Origin: Owenia fusiformis
Lineage: Eukaryota; Annelida; Polychaeta; Sabellida; Oweniidae
Reading direction: 5' to 3'
Length of the DNA stretch: 64,000 bases
NCBI GenBank assembly: GCA_903813345.2
Contig: CAIIXF020000004.1
Span: 1,817,525-1,881,524 of the forward strand
The notes below the pieces were generated by a model. It made no database searches, was not told the DNA's origin, and worked only from the letters and a program-made list of their open reading frames with translations. Of the stretch, positions 10,701-18,754 are shown piece by piece. Numbering within the stretch: position 1 is the first letter of the stretch; every line of letters starts with the position of its first letter. The position numbers and the translations under genes are program-made.

Positions 10701-13700
10701 CCGTTTGGGTTCACCCTCAGAATAATCCATAGTTGACCATACCAAACCTTTTCCATCTGCTTTTGACATTGGTGTCAATTCCAATGTCTCCGTAATGCGG
10801 TGATTGCAGCAAATCTTTAGGATTTTTTCACGACGCATTAAAACCCTGGATTTCTTTAACAGCTTATGTTGCAAGATTTTTATATCCCCAATGCCACGCT
10901 CTTTCCATTCGGAATCGGCATATCGGAATAATTTAGCTCTGTGTACAAAAATAATATCTTCATTTTCTTCACCAGTCTTCACTTCAACTTTATCTGGTAA
11001 TGGAACAATAGGTTTAGCTGTCACCATCGGAGATTTCGTCTGAGTTTCACAAGAATCAAATGAGGTACTACTTGTAGGAGTCATGTTGAATGAGAAACCT
11101 GTGCAGCCCTCTTTAGTTCCGAATGAGAACCCCGATGTTGAATTCATCTCTGATTTTTCAAATGAAACTACCTGATCAGATCCCCTAGTCTCACCAGATG
11201 GCACTGAGTCGAGAGATAAATGAGATTGATCAAAATGAGGTGAAGTTTCACACGTTTTTACAGTTTCACACGCAGAACATGTCATCAAGTTCGGTTCATT
11301 TCTACTATGACACTCAGTGCACTCCCATGATCCATTTTCCTGTTGATGTTTATTTAAGGAATCCCCATGTGTTGTTTTGGATTCCGTTCCTGCAGGGCTC
11401 ACATTTTCTATGGAATGATTTTTCAAAGTACCATCTTTACAGTCGAAATTCTCATGAGACAGATGTTGACCAACTTGAGGTAAGGATTGAGCACCTTGAT
11501 GAGGTTGAGGTTCAGGGCAATGAGGTTGAATTTGAGTACTGTGATGATGGGGATTGACATTTTGAGGTTGAGGTTCAGCACCTTGAAGTTGGACATCAGG
11601 ACCTTGAGGTAAGGGTTTAGCAACTTGAAGTTGGAATTCAGGTTGAGTTTGAACACTTTGAAATCGAGCATAAGTACCTTGAGGCTTAGGTTCAGCCCCC
11701 TGAGGTAGGATGTTTTCATCATGAGTTTGAAATTGGCCTTGTGGTACAGTTGTGTGCATCTTTCCTCCAGGCGCACAAGGGCTTCCAAAATTTCTCATGC
11801 TGTTTTCATTAAAGTAAGATCGTAACTCCCCCTAAAATAAGAATATCTTTCAATATCTACTATATTCACATAATGGAGGATGCAATTATCAATTGATCGA
11901 TATCATCGTTATAGAGGTTAAGTATATTCGTTAGGCAAAACGTTGATTCTTACGCGAAAGGCTTCGATTTCCATACGGATTTCCTTCACTTCCTTGATGA
12001 TTTGCTGCTGTGTGTCGGACATCTGTTTAGTACAATCGACAAACAATTTGATCAGAGCATCATGATTGGTCGATGTTGATTCAGTGTGAGTATCTTTGCT
12101 TTCTTGTCTAGCTTTAATGTTCTGAAATTATTAAAATTAAAGTTTATGGTACTGTGAAAATAAAATATCGTCAAAGTCAAAATGATTTAGCACAAAATCA
12201 AAAATATAATGATAAAAAGGAATGGGATAAATTTAACCTCTACCTAATTTATATTGGAAAACAAATAGGAATTCAATTTGGCTGAAAGGTATGTCTTTCG
12301 ATAATACAACTGTTTTTCATTAGCTATTTGAACTTTTGGCAGATGTACACTCCGGCCCTTTGCTTGGGAAACAGCAAAAATTACCCTCATTGACAAGCCC
12401 AGTATTTTTCTTTGGTATATCTCTGGGGTCCATTGAAGTGAAATGAAGGGACGTCTGTCCTTCAATGACCAAGAAAGATGATATCAACCTATTTCTCACC
12501 TTTCTAATTATTCAAGCACAAGAATCAAATATGAACCTATAAAACCCAAGAGTAAATTGTAGATAGCATCTTCCTCCCTGGGCTTAATTTCTATAGTGAA
12601 CTTACATCTAAGGCGCCCTGCAGACCAAACAATCCAACAAAGCGGAGATCATCTGACACGACTTGTGCATTGGCTACTGAAAAAAGAAAAAAATTTCATG
12701 TTGAATGAAATAAATAATGAATTGCACAAATATACGATGTATGTATATATGCACAAGTGCTAACGGGGATACTGAAAGGTGTTAAAACAGAGCTAAGGAA
12801 TGAAACACCAACGGGCCAGTCACATGGAAAACAAACCCAAATATCCCAAACTTTGATCTAGATTGTAAAGAAACAAGGTCTAATGTAGTAATAACACTTT
12901 TCCCATAAATTATTCTTTTACTGATAAACCTGGCACTTTTCATGTTCATGATTGGGACAATGTTATGTGTGTTAGAGTGGAAGAAGGAGTGTATGTTTGG
13001 GGGAGGACGAGAGGGTAAGATCAATGATGAAGAACTTAAACCTTACATTGTTCATACTCCCCTAGTCTGTCTGGGTTAGTAACATCTGCGTAGAAGTTCT
13101 TTAATCGAGATGAGGCCATGAAGGATGATTTCTCTGAAGTCTCTGCCGTTGGAGCTTCATAAAATACTTTAGAGTATAATCTCTGATGATCCTGAAGATA
13201 AAAAATATGTACGCTTACCCCCCTATCACACCAAACGAGTTCTTACCCGTTCTTGCCAGTCCTACGAAAACGTCGTAAAACGGGCTCAATCTGGCTGTGG
13301 TCGGGAAATTTGTCTGAAATAATTAGCTTCTTCGTTCTTAAACAGTCTTCAATACGTCCATCTCGTTCGCAGTTCGTTCAGGTCGCACCACGTCGGTGTG
13401 CAACGTAGTAGAACGCGTCCCTTAGTCTAGAAGGTCAACATGACCTGATTACAGAACGGTATGGTCGCCATCGAATTTCGAATCGATTCAAAATTCTAAA
13501 ATCACATTCCCGTCTGAGAACGTTCATAAAGTTCGTAAATAGACCTTAGAAAGTTGCAGCTACGTTCATTCCGTTCGCACACAGTTTAAAACCAGTTTTG
13601 AAGAACGCAGTGGCAACTTGTTTGGTGTGATAGCTATATTTTTGCTAACTCGTTCATAAGCAGTGTTAAATACGTTCTTAATCAGTTTAAACCCGTTTGC

Positions 13701-16700
13701 AATTAGTTCTACCTCGTTCTCAACACGTCCTCAGACAGTTCAACTCGTTGTTAAAACGTCCCTAGTAGGATTGAAGTACGACGGTTCCGTTCGTAGTTCG
13801 TCCAGCTCGTCGTTAGTACGTTGTCACTCGTTCTAATTGTAGAACGTGGCGACCACGAGAACATTTTGAGCATTGTCTAAGTTCTTGAGGACCTACCCGT
13901 TCGAGTACGTTCGATGAAGTTTGTAAATAGATCCCAAGCGGTTCTTAGTAGGTCCAGTCCGTTCGTACACAGTTGAAGCCCGTTTTCGAGAACGTAGTGA
14001 GAACTAGTTTGGTGTGATAGTAGGGTTAGTGACAACTGACAAAATAGCAAAGTGGAAAGACCCGCATTATAGAGCACTACCAGTCATCGGGTAAACGAAT
14101 CCATATCCCAAAATGTGACCCAACACACAAGGAAAGAATGTCTTACACCCTTCCCTTCGTATTGTAACAATCTACAGCATCATTTGACGTGTCTCCATGA
14201 TGAAGTCATTAAAATATATGTTGATTAAGGCAAATGTATTATACTGATTGACTGCCGCGTCACAATTACCAAATACAGGGCGGGATGGATTGTAGCCTTA
14301 TCATACAACTGAGTGTAATACAATTAAAATGATAAAGAATGTTCTCTTTCAGACTGGACATAGGCCTGTGTGTAGGCCTAGTAAGCTGAACAGTCCTATC
14401 CTATGTACCTCCATTTATTTAATTTTAAGTATTATGAATATATTTCGAGCCATTTTGTCCAAAATTGATTATTATTCAAAAGTTGGATAAATCCTTGAAA
14501 CGAGGGGTACATGTCTATATATAAACCATAGTCTAAAGGTTATTACCTGCTTAGATGTGATATTTTTTGCTATTCTTTGTATCCATTCCTTTGGTTCCCC
14601 TTTATGCATACTTTGTACCAGGTAGCCTGAAAAGAAAAATCACTCTTAAAAATGAATTACTTGAGTATTTCCCAAGTATTTCCCAAGTATAAAAATTACT
14701 TAAAGTTAAAAACTTAGTTTTACTTCATTTTACTTAGGTTTAAACTTATATTGCCATTTTGAGTTTTTTAATTGCTTAATTATGTAAATGAGTATTACAA
14801 TTACTACAGTAAGTATTTCAATTTCTCTCCTTGCATTAGTAAATTCACCATAAATGAATTACTTAAAAAATTATTCAGTAGTTCAAGATTATTTAAATAC
14901 TTTTGACTTAAAATGAGAAGTACAATTTCTCAATATAAGGAAATCCAAGTAATAATTTTTAAGAGTGATTTGAAATTATGACCCTCCATTTGCATGTTTC
15001 CTGGTTGACCTACACAGCATTTTCAACGTGCCGCCAATTGCACTTAGCAACCCAATGGGGCTTAAAATAGGCCTCATTTGTAAGAAAATTGGCATTTTAG
15101 AAGAAATGGGCCTCAATTATTCAAAATGGGATTAAGATTTTCACAAAAAGGAAAAAAATATGTGTTCTTTTAGTTCGGTTTTGTATTTTATGTTATATTA
15201 TTAAAGTAGTAATATATGCAACCACTTTTGAATATGAACCTTCTTTTATGAAAAAATGCATTGTAACAATACAAAGTAAGTGATATGTAAATATCATTGT
15301 CGAATTACCTGCTAGGCGTTGCCTATCACATGACCCATCGTACAACGATTTGAACAATCTTTTATGTTGTTCGCTTGCACTAGTATACCAATCTTCTTGA
15401 CAGTTTACGGGACCTATTACACCAGCTGCCAGGTAACAGACAGATGCCATGGGAACTGACCAGTTCATTTCATACTAAAAAGGAAGATTGAGAAGAAATA
15501 ATCAAAGGGTTGTAATGTATGTAATTTTGGTCCTTAATTAGCCAAAATGAGATTAATTGTGACCTGCCTACCCTTAATACAGGTTACCATGGTAACCCTT
15601 TCTCTTAATCAATTTAAGATGTAGCTATAATATTTGAGCAGCGTATGTGTAATTACATAATCTACATTTTCTGAAAATATGAAAGGGATATGTGATAAAA
15701 TAGCAAAATGAGAGCATTTTTATCAGAATAAATGGATCGCCCCCTTGTACAATCACCTTAGAAATTCATTTTACATCGTACTACATTTGATGCGTGTTTT
15801 CAATTTATTCCTTGGCCAGAATGCCCCTATTTCATTTATCCACCTACCCCTTTAGCACGCCTAAGTAAGAGAGTTCCACCGTTGAACAGCAATTGGGCCT
15901 TCATTTCGTTTAAAAAAGGCTGCCAATATGCGGGCCAGTGGGATTCGCTTAAGTTTTGTTTCGATGCAAGGCACTGATCAAAGCTAAAGATACACAAAGC
16001 CATTTAAACAAGATTCAGAGATATGTTGACTGCTGCTTTTCCAATGAATATAGACCGGTGTTAATAATATATTAGGAGTCAGAAAGGTCGGCAGAAAGGA
16101 GGGGGGAAATTAGCGCAACAGATTTTGGACAGTCATATATTTGATTTTGGCCATTTTCTGAGGATTTAAACAATTGCATATGTTAGGCCAATGCATTACC
16201 TCCAGGAAAATCAATTCTAGAGATGATAAAATAAATTCGACTTTGAGACAGGGTAGTTGCAAACAACCCACCCACATGTTTTTTCTGAAATGTTTTCCTA
16301 ATTTTCGACCCCTTCCATCCCTGCTTTTTAATTTTTCTTGCATCAATATGTTGCATTTTGACACATAGTTAACCACTTTAAAGGAATAAGTGATTCCTTA
16401 AGGGGTTTTAAAGATACCCATTATGGGTGACCAAACTTAGCTGAAAGCAATGATTTTTCCTATGGGAAAATAACATGGGAAATATTGTTTTCCACTTTAT
16501 CTAAAAGGAATCATTTATTCCTTTTAAGGGATTAACTGGAGAGGTTAAGCTTTGCATATATAATCGAAACTGAACCTGTACGTATCACTCGACCATATAC
16601 AAATTCATGTAGCCTTCTCATATAAATAGCCGTTCAAATCCAGTGTTTGTTTAGACTACACCATAGCGTGTAATGATTCTATAGTATGTCATTGATGCGG

Positions 16701-18754
16701 TTTTATAGCTGGTTTTCTAATACATATTTTAAACGAGCTCGTTTCGTAAGATTTTTGGCGCTAAATCATGCATGACATACATCATCGTGTTCAGCAAGAA
16801 TTCAACTGTACATCGAAACCAAAATTGACAGCATAGTGTTCAATAGACACGAGTAAAATGGTTCCCGTTGACCCAACGTCAAATATTCAAATCTCCCGTT
16901 CTAAACCCGAAACTCTGAAGCTGAAAGAGTATCTGAAGTAGACTAAGCGCGCATAAAACTATGAGCGCTCGATACATTCCTTTGTTAATTTTTGTACTTT
17001 GCGCGCGTTCACGGTTACGTTGTGAAAAACATCGTTAGCTTAACCTCTCCACTGTGTGTCAAAACGCAACGTATTGATGCAAGAAAAATTAAAAAAGCAA
17101 GGATGGAAGGGGTTGAAAATCAGGAAAACATTTCAGAAAAAACATGTGGGTGGGTTGTTTGCATCTACCCTGTCTCAAAGTCGAAATTATTTTATCATCT
17201 CTAGAAGTGATTTTCCTGGAGGTAATGAATTCGCCTAACATATGCAACTGTTTAAATCCCCAGGAAATGGCCAAAATCAAACATATGATCATCTGTCCAA
17301 AATTTGTTGCGCTAACTTCCCTCCTCCTTTGCTGAATTTGTTTCAAACGCAAAGATTAATAGTGTCTAACATAGTTGCCAAACTTTTTGAAGGGAGTGTA
17401 AACATATAGAAACTACCATACTAATAAACAACCCACTGACACACAGAGTCCTAAAATAGTGGATCGGGTTATTTAAAAATAGGATTAACATAATCAAATT
17501 TTTATTTAAGTGATGATCAATTGCAACATTTTCATATCAGCCGTTATTTGAGAACTGTACCTTTTGAGGGCCCGTGTGCTTTTCTTGATTGCATTTTGCT
17601 GCTCATGTAGTGTGAGGGCGGTTTTGGACTTAAGAGCTGCCAGTGCCAAGTGTTGCATGTGAAACAAACAATTTTTCTGCCATTTCTCAACGTTATACCC
17701 CTAAAATAGAGTCAGATATTCCAATAAAACAATAAAATGAAGGTCAGTACTTGCAACATTAAGTTCGAGATCTTGAAAATCAAACAATTAAATTAATCAA
17801 AAACAATTAAAAGACTAGTTTAACAAGATTAAAAGGTGACAATAAACCGTGATCAATTCTTGGCAAACTAAGTTCATTTCATAATTGTTACCAGTCTCCG
17901 AGCCTTTAGTCCAGTGCCATCCATACCTCCTGTGCCTAGGTAGTGAAGGTACGCAACGAACGAAATGGATTTTGAGAATGAATTGTTACCTCGAATACTT
18001 CTCCCAGAATCTCGTTCCAGTTTGAAATATCTTTGCACGCCTTTACTTTCTGACCATTATTTGTTATCTCCTTCATTCGTCCCGTCTCTGTGTAAAGTTC
18101 CCATAGTCGCATTCGAAGAGCAACATCCTCGGGATGATGGGTCTATGAATGGAAAACATAGCATTAACATTGACAACATGTCAACACCTGAAAAGTATAC
18201 ACCATGTTGTCTCTGTGTTGATATGCCGAACGCCTACGCCGGTTACAAAAATCGGTATATATACCTGTATGTGGCAAAAATGTCACCATTTCTCAATAGT
18301 GACTAGATAAAAAGTCGCAAATTTAAGAAAATTTATTTACAATATGTTTATGTCGATTCATCATCAAATCGATGTGTATTTTGCTCTTAAAAAGATGGTG
18401 GATCAGAATTTGAACAAAACGAAAGTGAGTAATAATATAACTATGATATATTCTCATAGTCTTGCTTTGATTCAAGACAAATAAAGTGAACAGAAGACCA
18501 TGACAACATTAGAATACCCCGTTCATCATTTTATATCGAAGGTTTGAGGCCTCACAAATTAACCCCACCTAAAGTCGAAGGTAAGAGTTCGGACTTACCA
18601 AGTCTGTAGTGACTTGTAGGATTTCCATCTCTTTAACTTTCGTTCTCTCCTCTCCATTATTTTCTTCTTTGTTATCCTCATGATTGCTATTACGCGGAAA
18701 TAAAAAACTTAAAAAACGTAAGATATTTTTGATAATAATATCGACTAAAAACAT
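7561..18754 (-). CDS. RANBP2: RanBP2/Nup358-like nucleoporin, spliced gene (overall locus)
   Basis: This gene runs from 18754 down to 9085, or down to 7561 if the second 3' cassette is used. Fourteen exons join with GT-AG introns and no phase conflict, giving about 1,066 codons. Order: TPR-like helical region homologous to vertebrate RanBP2 (seven to eight exons), coiled-coil exon, a 1.24-kb exon with Q/P-rich linker, RanBP2-type zinc finger, FG motifs and a canonical Ran-binding domain, then acidic linker plus degenerate Ran-binding-like module. Vertebrate Nup358 is about 3,200 residues, anchors at cytoplasmic pore filaments, binds RanGTP and acts as a SUMO E3. Here only one good Ran-binding domain is seen; the SUMO-ligase repeats and cyclophilin domain are absent, as is the N-terminal end of the TPR region. 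A paralogue or compact lineage form are both possible. Confidence 0.85.
7882..8009 (-). CDS. RANBP2: RanBP2-like 3' cassette 2, exon b (alternative)
   Basis: 128-base exon, exactly the length of its cassette 1 partner, with phase 0 in and phase 2 out. The protein (GRGSVVVLHDEKYSGSRVTM, then DNDSVLCNHLVASETRIQ) differs from cassette 1 at only a few positions, so purifying selection or a recent duplication is likely. Splice signals are intact (TTTCAG acceptor, AG|GTATCC donor). Confidence 0.75.
8202..8443 (-). CDS. RANBP2: RanBP2-like 3' cassette 2, exon a (alternative)
   Basis: 242-base exon, acceptor TTTGTAG, donor CAG|GTATGT, phase 1 in, phase 0 out, like exon a of cassette 1. It starts DLNTVIELGPEAKNQTAEG, continues with an acidic D/N/E-rich run and ends in EKQVTLSIIDENNDAQ. 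The entry phase fits the donor of the large exon at 10589 but not the phase-0 exit of 9573, so it should be spliced instead of cassette 1 rather than after it. Confidence 0.7.
9085..9324 (-). CDS. RANBP2: RanBP2-like 3' cassette 1, terminal exon with stop
   Basis: 240-base exon, acceptor TTATTTCAG, phase 0, ending at TGA 9087-9085. It encodes a 79-residue tail including GKESANKSGIF and VDFPEDGLEGEGGCDGK, with no domain that I recognise. There is no counterpart in cassette 2, which instead runs straight on to a stop. With this exon the protein ends without a cyclophilin domain or SUMO-ligase repeats. Confidence 0.65.
   Translation of the reverse strand, partial: GKESANKSGIFERDIGCAMPREVDFPEDGLEGEGGCDGKLILSIFLDINERPNVKVKPRSRMYPEHSIKGPLEAPVRFK
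9573..9696 (-). CDS. RANBP2: RanBP2-like 3' cassette 1, exon c
   Basis: 124-base exon, acceptor CCTTAG, donor GAG|GTGAGT, phase 2 in, phase 0 out. It encodes FCEWEAIDFATNSPIRRTF and FNSENSAEEFEKVVIE. This corresponds to the W-x-A-x-D-F strand and the C-terminal helix of a Ran-binding PH-like fold. The duplicate is the first part of 7561-7792. Confidence 0.8.
9785..9912 (-). CDS. RANBP2: RanBP2-like 3' cassette 1, exon b
   Basis: 128-base exon, acceptor TTTTCAG, donor AG|GTAACC, phase 0 in, phase 2 out. It encodes GQGSLVVLHDEEYSGSRVTM and then DNDSVLCNHLVATETRIH. This follows the G-x-x-K-I-L-x-H-K ... L-x-M-R-R ... L-x-x-C-x-N-H pattern of Ran-binding domains, keeping the cysteine-asparagine-histidine triplet but lacking the basic RRE signature. 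It is nearly identical to 7882-8009. Confidence 0.8.
10079..10329 (-). CDS. RANBP2: RanBP2-like 3' cassette 1, exon a (acidic linker, module start)
   Basis: 251-base exon, acceptor ATTTTAG, donor CAA|GTATGT, phase 1 in, phase 0 out. It codes for DLNWVTSSQPKAESKPV, a long D/E/N-rich acidic stretch, and DEEVTLFIIDENKETQ, which has the position of the RAKLFR-D-E-x-x-x-W strand in Ran-binding domains. A clear duplicate of this exon sits at 8202-8443. Confidence 0.75.
10589..11831 (-). CDS. RANBP2: RanBP2-like large exon: Q/P linker, zinc finger, FG motifs, Ran-binding domain
   Basis: 1,243-base exon, acceptor TTTTAG, donor CAGG|GTAAGA, phase 0 in, phase 1 out. First comes a Q/P-rich linker of about 110 residues. 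Next, at about 11268-11327, is a RanBP2-type zinc finger (W-x-C-x2-C-x3-N-x6-C-x2-C, seen as WECTEC ... N ... CSAC). Two GFSF FG-like motifs follow. A Ran-binding domain (about 10629-11009) starts with VPLPDKVEVKTGEENED, then RAKLFRY and EWKERGIGDIKIL, LMRREKILKICCNH and VWSTMDYSEGEPK, and ends with a KFKDSF helix. EWKERG and the RRE/NH core are hallmarks of RanGTP-binding PH-like domains, so RanGTP binding is expected. Only one zinc finger is present, whereas vertebrate Nup358 has several. Confidence 0.9.
11954..12121 (-). CDS. RANBP2: RanBP2-like exon, coiled coil
   Basis: 168-base exon, acceptor TTTCAG, donor CGC|GTAAGA, phase 0 at both ends. It encodes HDALIKLFVDCTKQMSDTQ followed by a heptad-like stretch, IIKEVKEIRMEIEAF. 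It corresponds to the short coiled coil of vertebrate RanBP2 (NSLLKMICQQVEAIKKEMQE), which precedes the FG/linker region. The assignment rests on position plus the shared hydrophobic pattern. Confidence 0.75.
12606..12676 (-). CDS. RANBP2: RanBP2-like short exon
   Basis: 71-base exon with a good pyrimidine tract and CAG acceptor, and donor GAT|GTAAGT; phase 1 in, phase 0 out. It encodes ANAQVVSDDLRFVGLFGLQ, matching vertebrate HNGSLQHLTWLGLQW. In vertebrates some 300-350 further residues follow before the coiled coil; here the next exon found is already the coiled coil, so that part seems to be missing or was not recognised. Confidence 0.7.
13047..13191 (-). CDS. RANBP2: RanBP2-like exon
   Basis: 145-base exon, acceptor ATCTTCAG, donor CAAT|GTAAGG, phase 0 in and phase 1 out. 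It encodes HQRLYSKVFYEA and, later, NPDRLGEYEQ. Both correspond in order and spacing to vertebrate GQSALYDALFSS and EPELEDLTRYD. This suggests the TPR-like region continues with near-vertebrate spacing. Confidence 0.75.
13224..14019. mobile_element. Intronic TIR element with duplicated right end
   Basis: The left end TATCACACCAAACGAGTT (13224) has inverted partners both at about 13614-13631 and at about 14002-14019 (AGTTTGGTGTGATA). The roughly 120 bases before each right end are similar to one another (CCGTTCG-ACACAGTT words), so the right half has been duplicated or a second copy inserted. It lies in the RanBP2-like intron between 13191 and 14547. No transposase frame. Confidence 0.6.
14547..14626 (-). 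CDS. RANBP2: RanBP2-like exon
   Basis: 80-base exon, acceptor TTTTCAG, donor GCAG|GTAATA, phase 1 in and phase 0 out. It encodes YLVQSMHKGEPKEWIQRIAK, continuing the alignment after the CDR motif (vertebrate HMLLNLSRGKQDFLKEIVE). Just upstream, the intron holds a 335-bp TIR element ending only about 10 bases from the acceptor. Confidence 0.75.
14637..14971. mobile_element. Intronic TIR element, 335 bp
   Basis: AAATCACTCTTAAAAATGAA at 14637 is matched by the inverted end at about 14950-14971 (TTTTTAAGAGTGATTT), and both ends continue with ATTACTTG. The interior is rich in ACTTAA/AAGTAT words and has no open frame. It sits about ten bases upstream of a RanBP2-like acceptor and must not disturb its branch-point region. 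Confidence 0.65.
15309..15474 (-). CDS. RANBP2: RanBP2-like exon, TPR-like helices
   Basis: 166-base exon, acceptor TTTTTAG, donor GCAG|GTAATT, phase 0 in and phase 1 out. It contains MNWSVPMASVCYLAAG, which aligns with the vertebrate W-R-A-L-x-E-L-A-A-L-C-Y-L helix, and GSCDRQRLAG, which aligns with MACDRLSQSG. The CDR motif is shared. Residues between the two are less conserved. Confidence 0.8.
15848..15983 (-). CDS. RANBP2: RanBP2-like exon, TPR-like helices
   Basis: 136-base exon predicted from the phase gap between its neighbours: the upstream exon ends in phase 2 and the downstream one starts in phase 0. The acceptor is CTTTAG and the donor GGG|GTAGGT. It encodes KSFDQCLASKQNL and later FLNEMKAQLLFNGGTLLLRR. 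These match vertebrate QSFDSALQSVK and FLEMKGHFYMHAGSLLLKMG in the same order and spacing. The agreement in both phase and sequence makes this exon secure despite its short length. Confidence 0.8.
16090..17334. mobile_element. Foldback element with about 280-bp inverted arms, in an intron
   Basis: The segment 16090-16367 is the inverted copy of 17049-17334, with scattered substitutions over about 280 bases (shared words include CATGTGGGTGGGTTGTTTGC and ATTTTCCTGGAGGTAATG). The two arms flank about 0.7 kb. No transposase gene is visible. The left arm is separated from the interior by a second insertion at 16367-16537. Located in the RanBP2-like intron between 17561 and 15983. Confidence 0.7.
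16367..16537. mobile_element. Small palindromic TIR element nested in the foldback element
   Basis: AGTTAACCACTTTAAAGGAA at 16367 and an inverted partner ending TTAACT at 16537, with the AAGGAAT-x-ATTCCTT words on each side. Comparison with the other foldback arm, which runs directly from the arm sequence into GGAGAGGTTAAG-like DNA, shows that this piece was inserted later. Confidence 0.55.
17561..17700 (-). CDS. RANBP2: RanBP2-like exon, TPR-like helices
   Basis: 140-base exon with acceptor TATTTTAG and donor AAG|GTACAG; enters in phase 0 and leaves in phase 2. It encodes EKWQKNCLFHMQHLALAAL and a following helix ending in RAL. This matches the vertebrate SDW-x-A-x-N-x-DLLLAYANLMLLTL helix and the SFDSAL helix after it. 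The next intron is about 1.6 kb and carries a 1.2-kb foldback element. Confidence 0.75.
17990..18142 (-). CDS. RANBP2: RanBP2-like exon, TPR-like helices
   Basis: 153-base exon, phase 0 at both ends, acceptor TTCATAG and donor GAG|GTAACA. It encodes 51 residues including HHPEDVALRMRLWELYTETG, which lines up with the vertebrate RanBP2 segment containing RPDDVHVNIRLVEVYRSTKR, and a later SNWNEIL matching the EWN motif there. The following exon continues the same alignment, which is the main reason for assigning the gene. Confidence 0.8.
18599..18754 (-). CDS. RANBP2: RanBP2-like, most 5' recognised exon
   Basis: Open from ATG at 18754 (an in-frame TAA lies just upstream) to a strong donor, TTG|GTAAG, at 18599/18598, ending in phase 0. 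From the LFP tripeptide onward it has the same length as the matching vertebrate RanBP2 segment before the conserved P-[ED]-D-V helix pair, though the residues are highly charged and poorly conserved. It may be an internal exon with an acceptor inside this frame rather than the true first exon; the start codon is therefore uncertain. I could not find the roughly 130 upstream residues of the TPR domain in 18.8-20.7 kb. Confidence 0.5.

Noticed and set aside
11198-11788. Frames of about 120 codons on both strands
   Set aside because: They overlap the Q/P-rich linker of the large RanBP2-like exon in other frames; the linker frame is supported by splice sites and flanking domains.
12244-12465. 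73-codon minus-strand frame in the RanBP2-like intron
   Set aside because: No usable splice pair and no resemblance to Nup358; the exons on either side join in phase without it.
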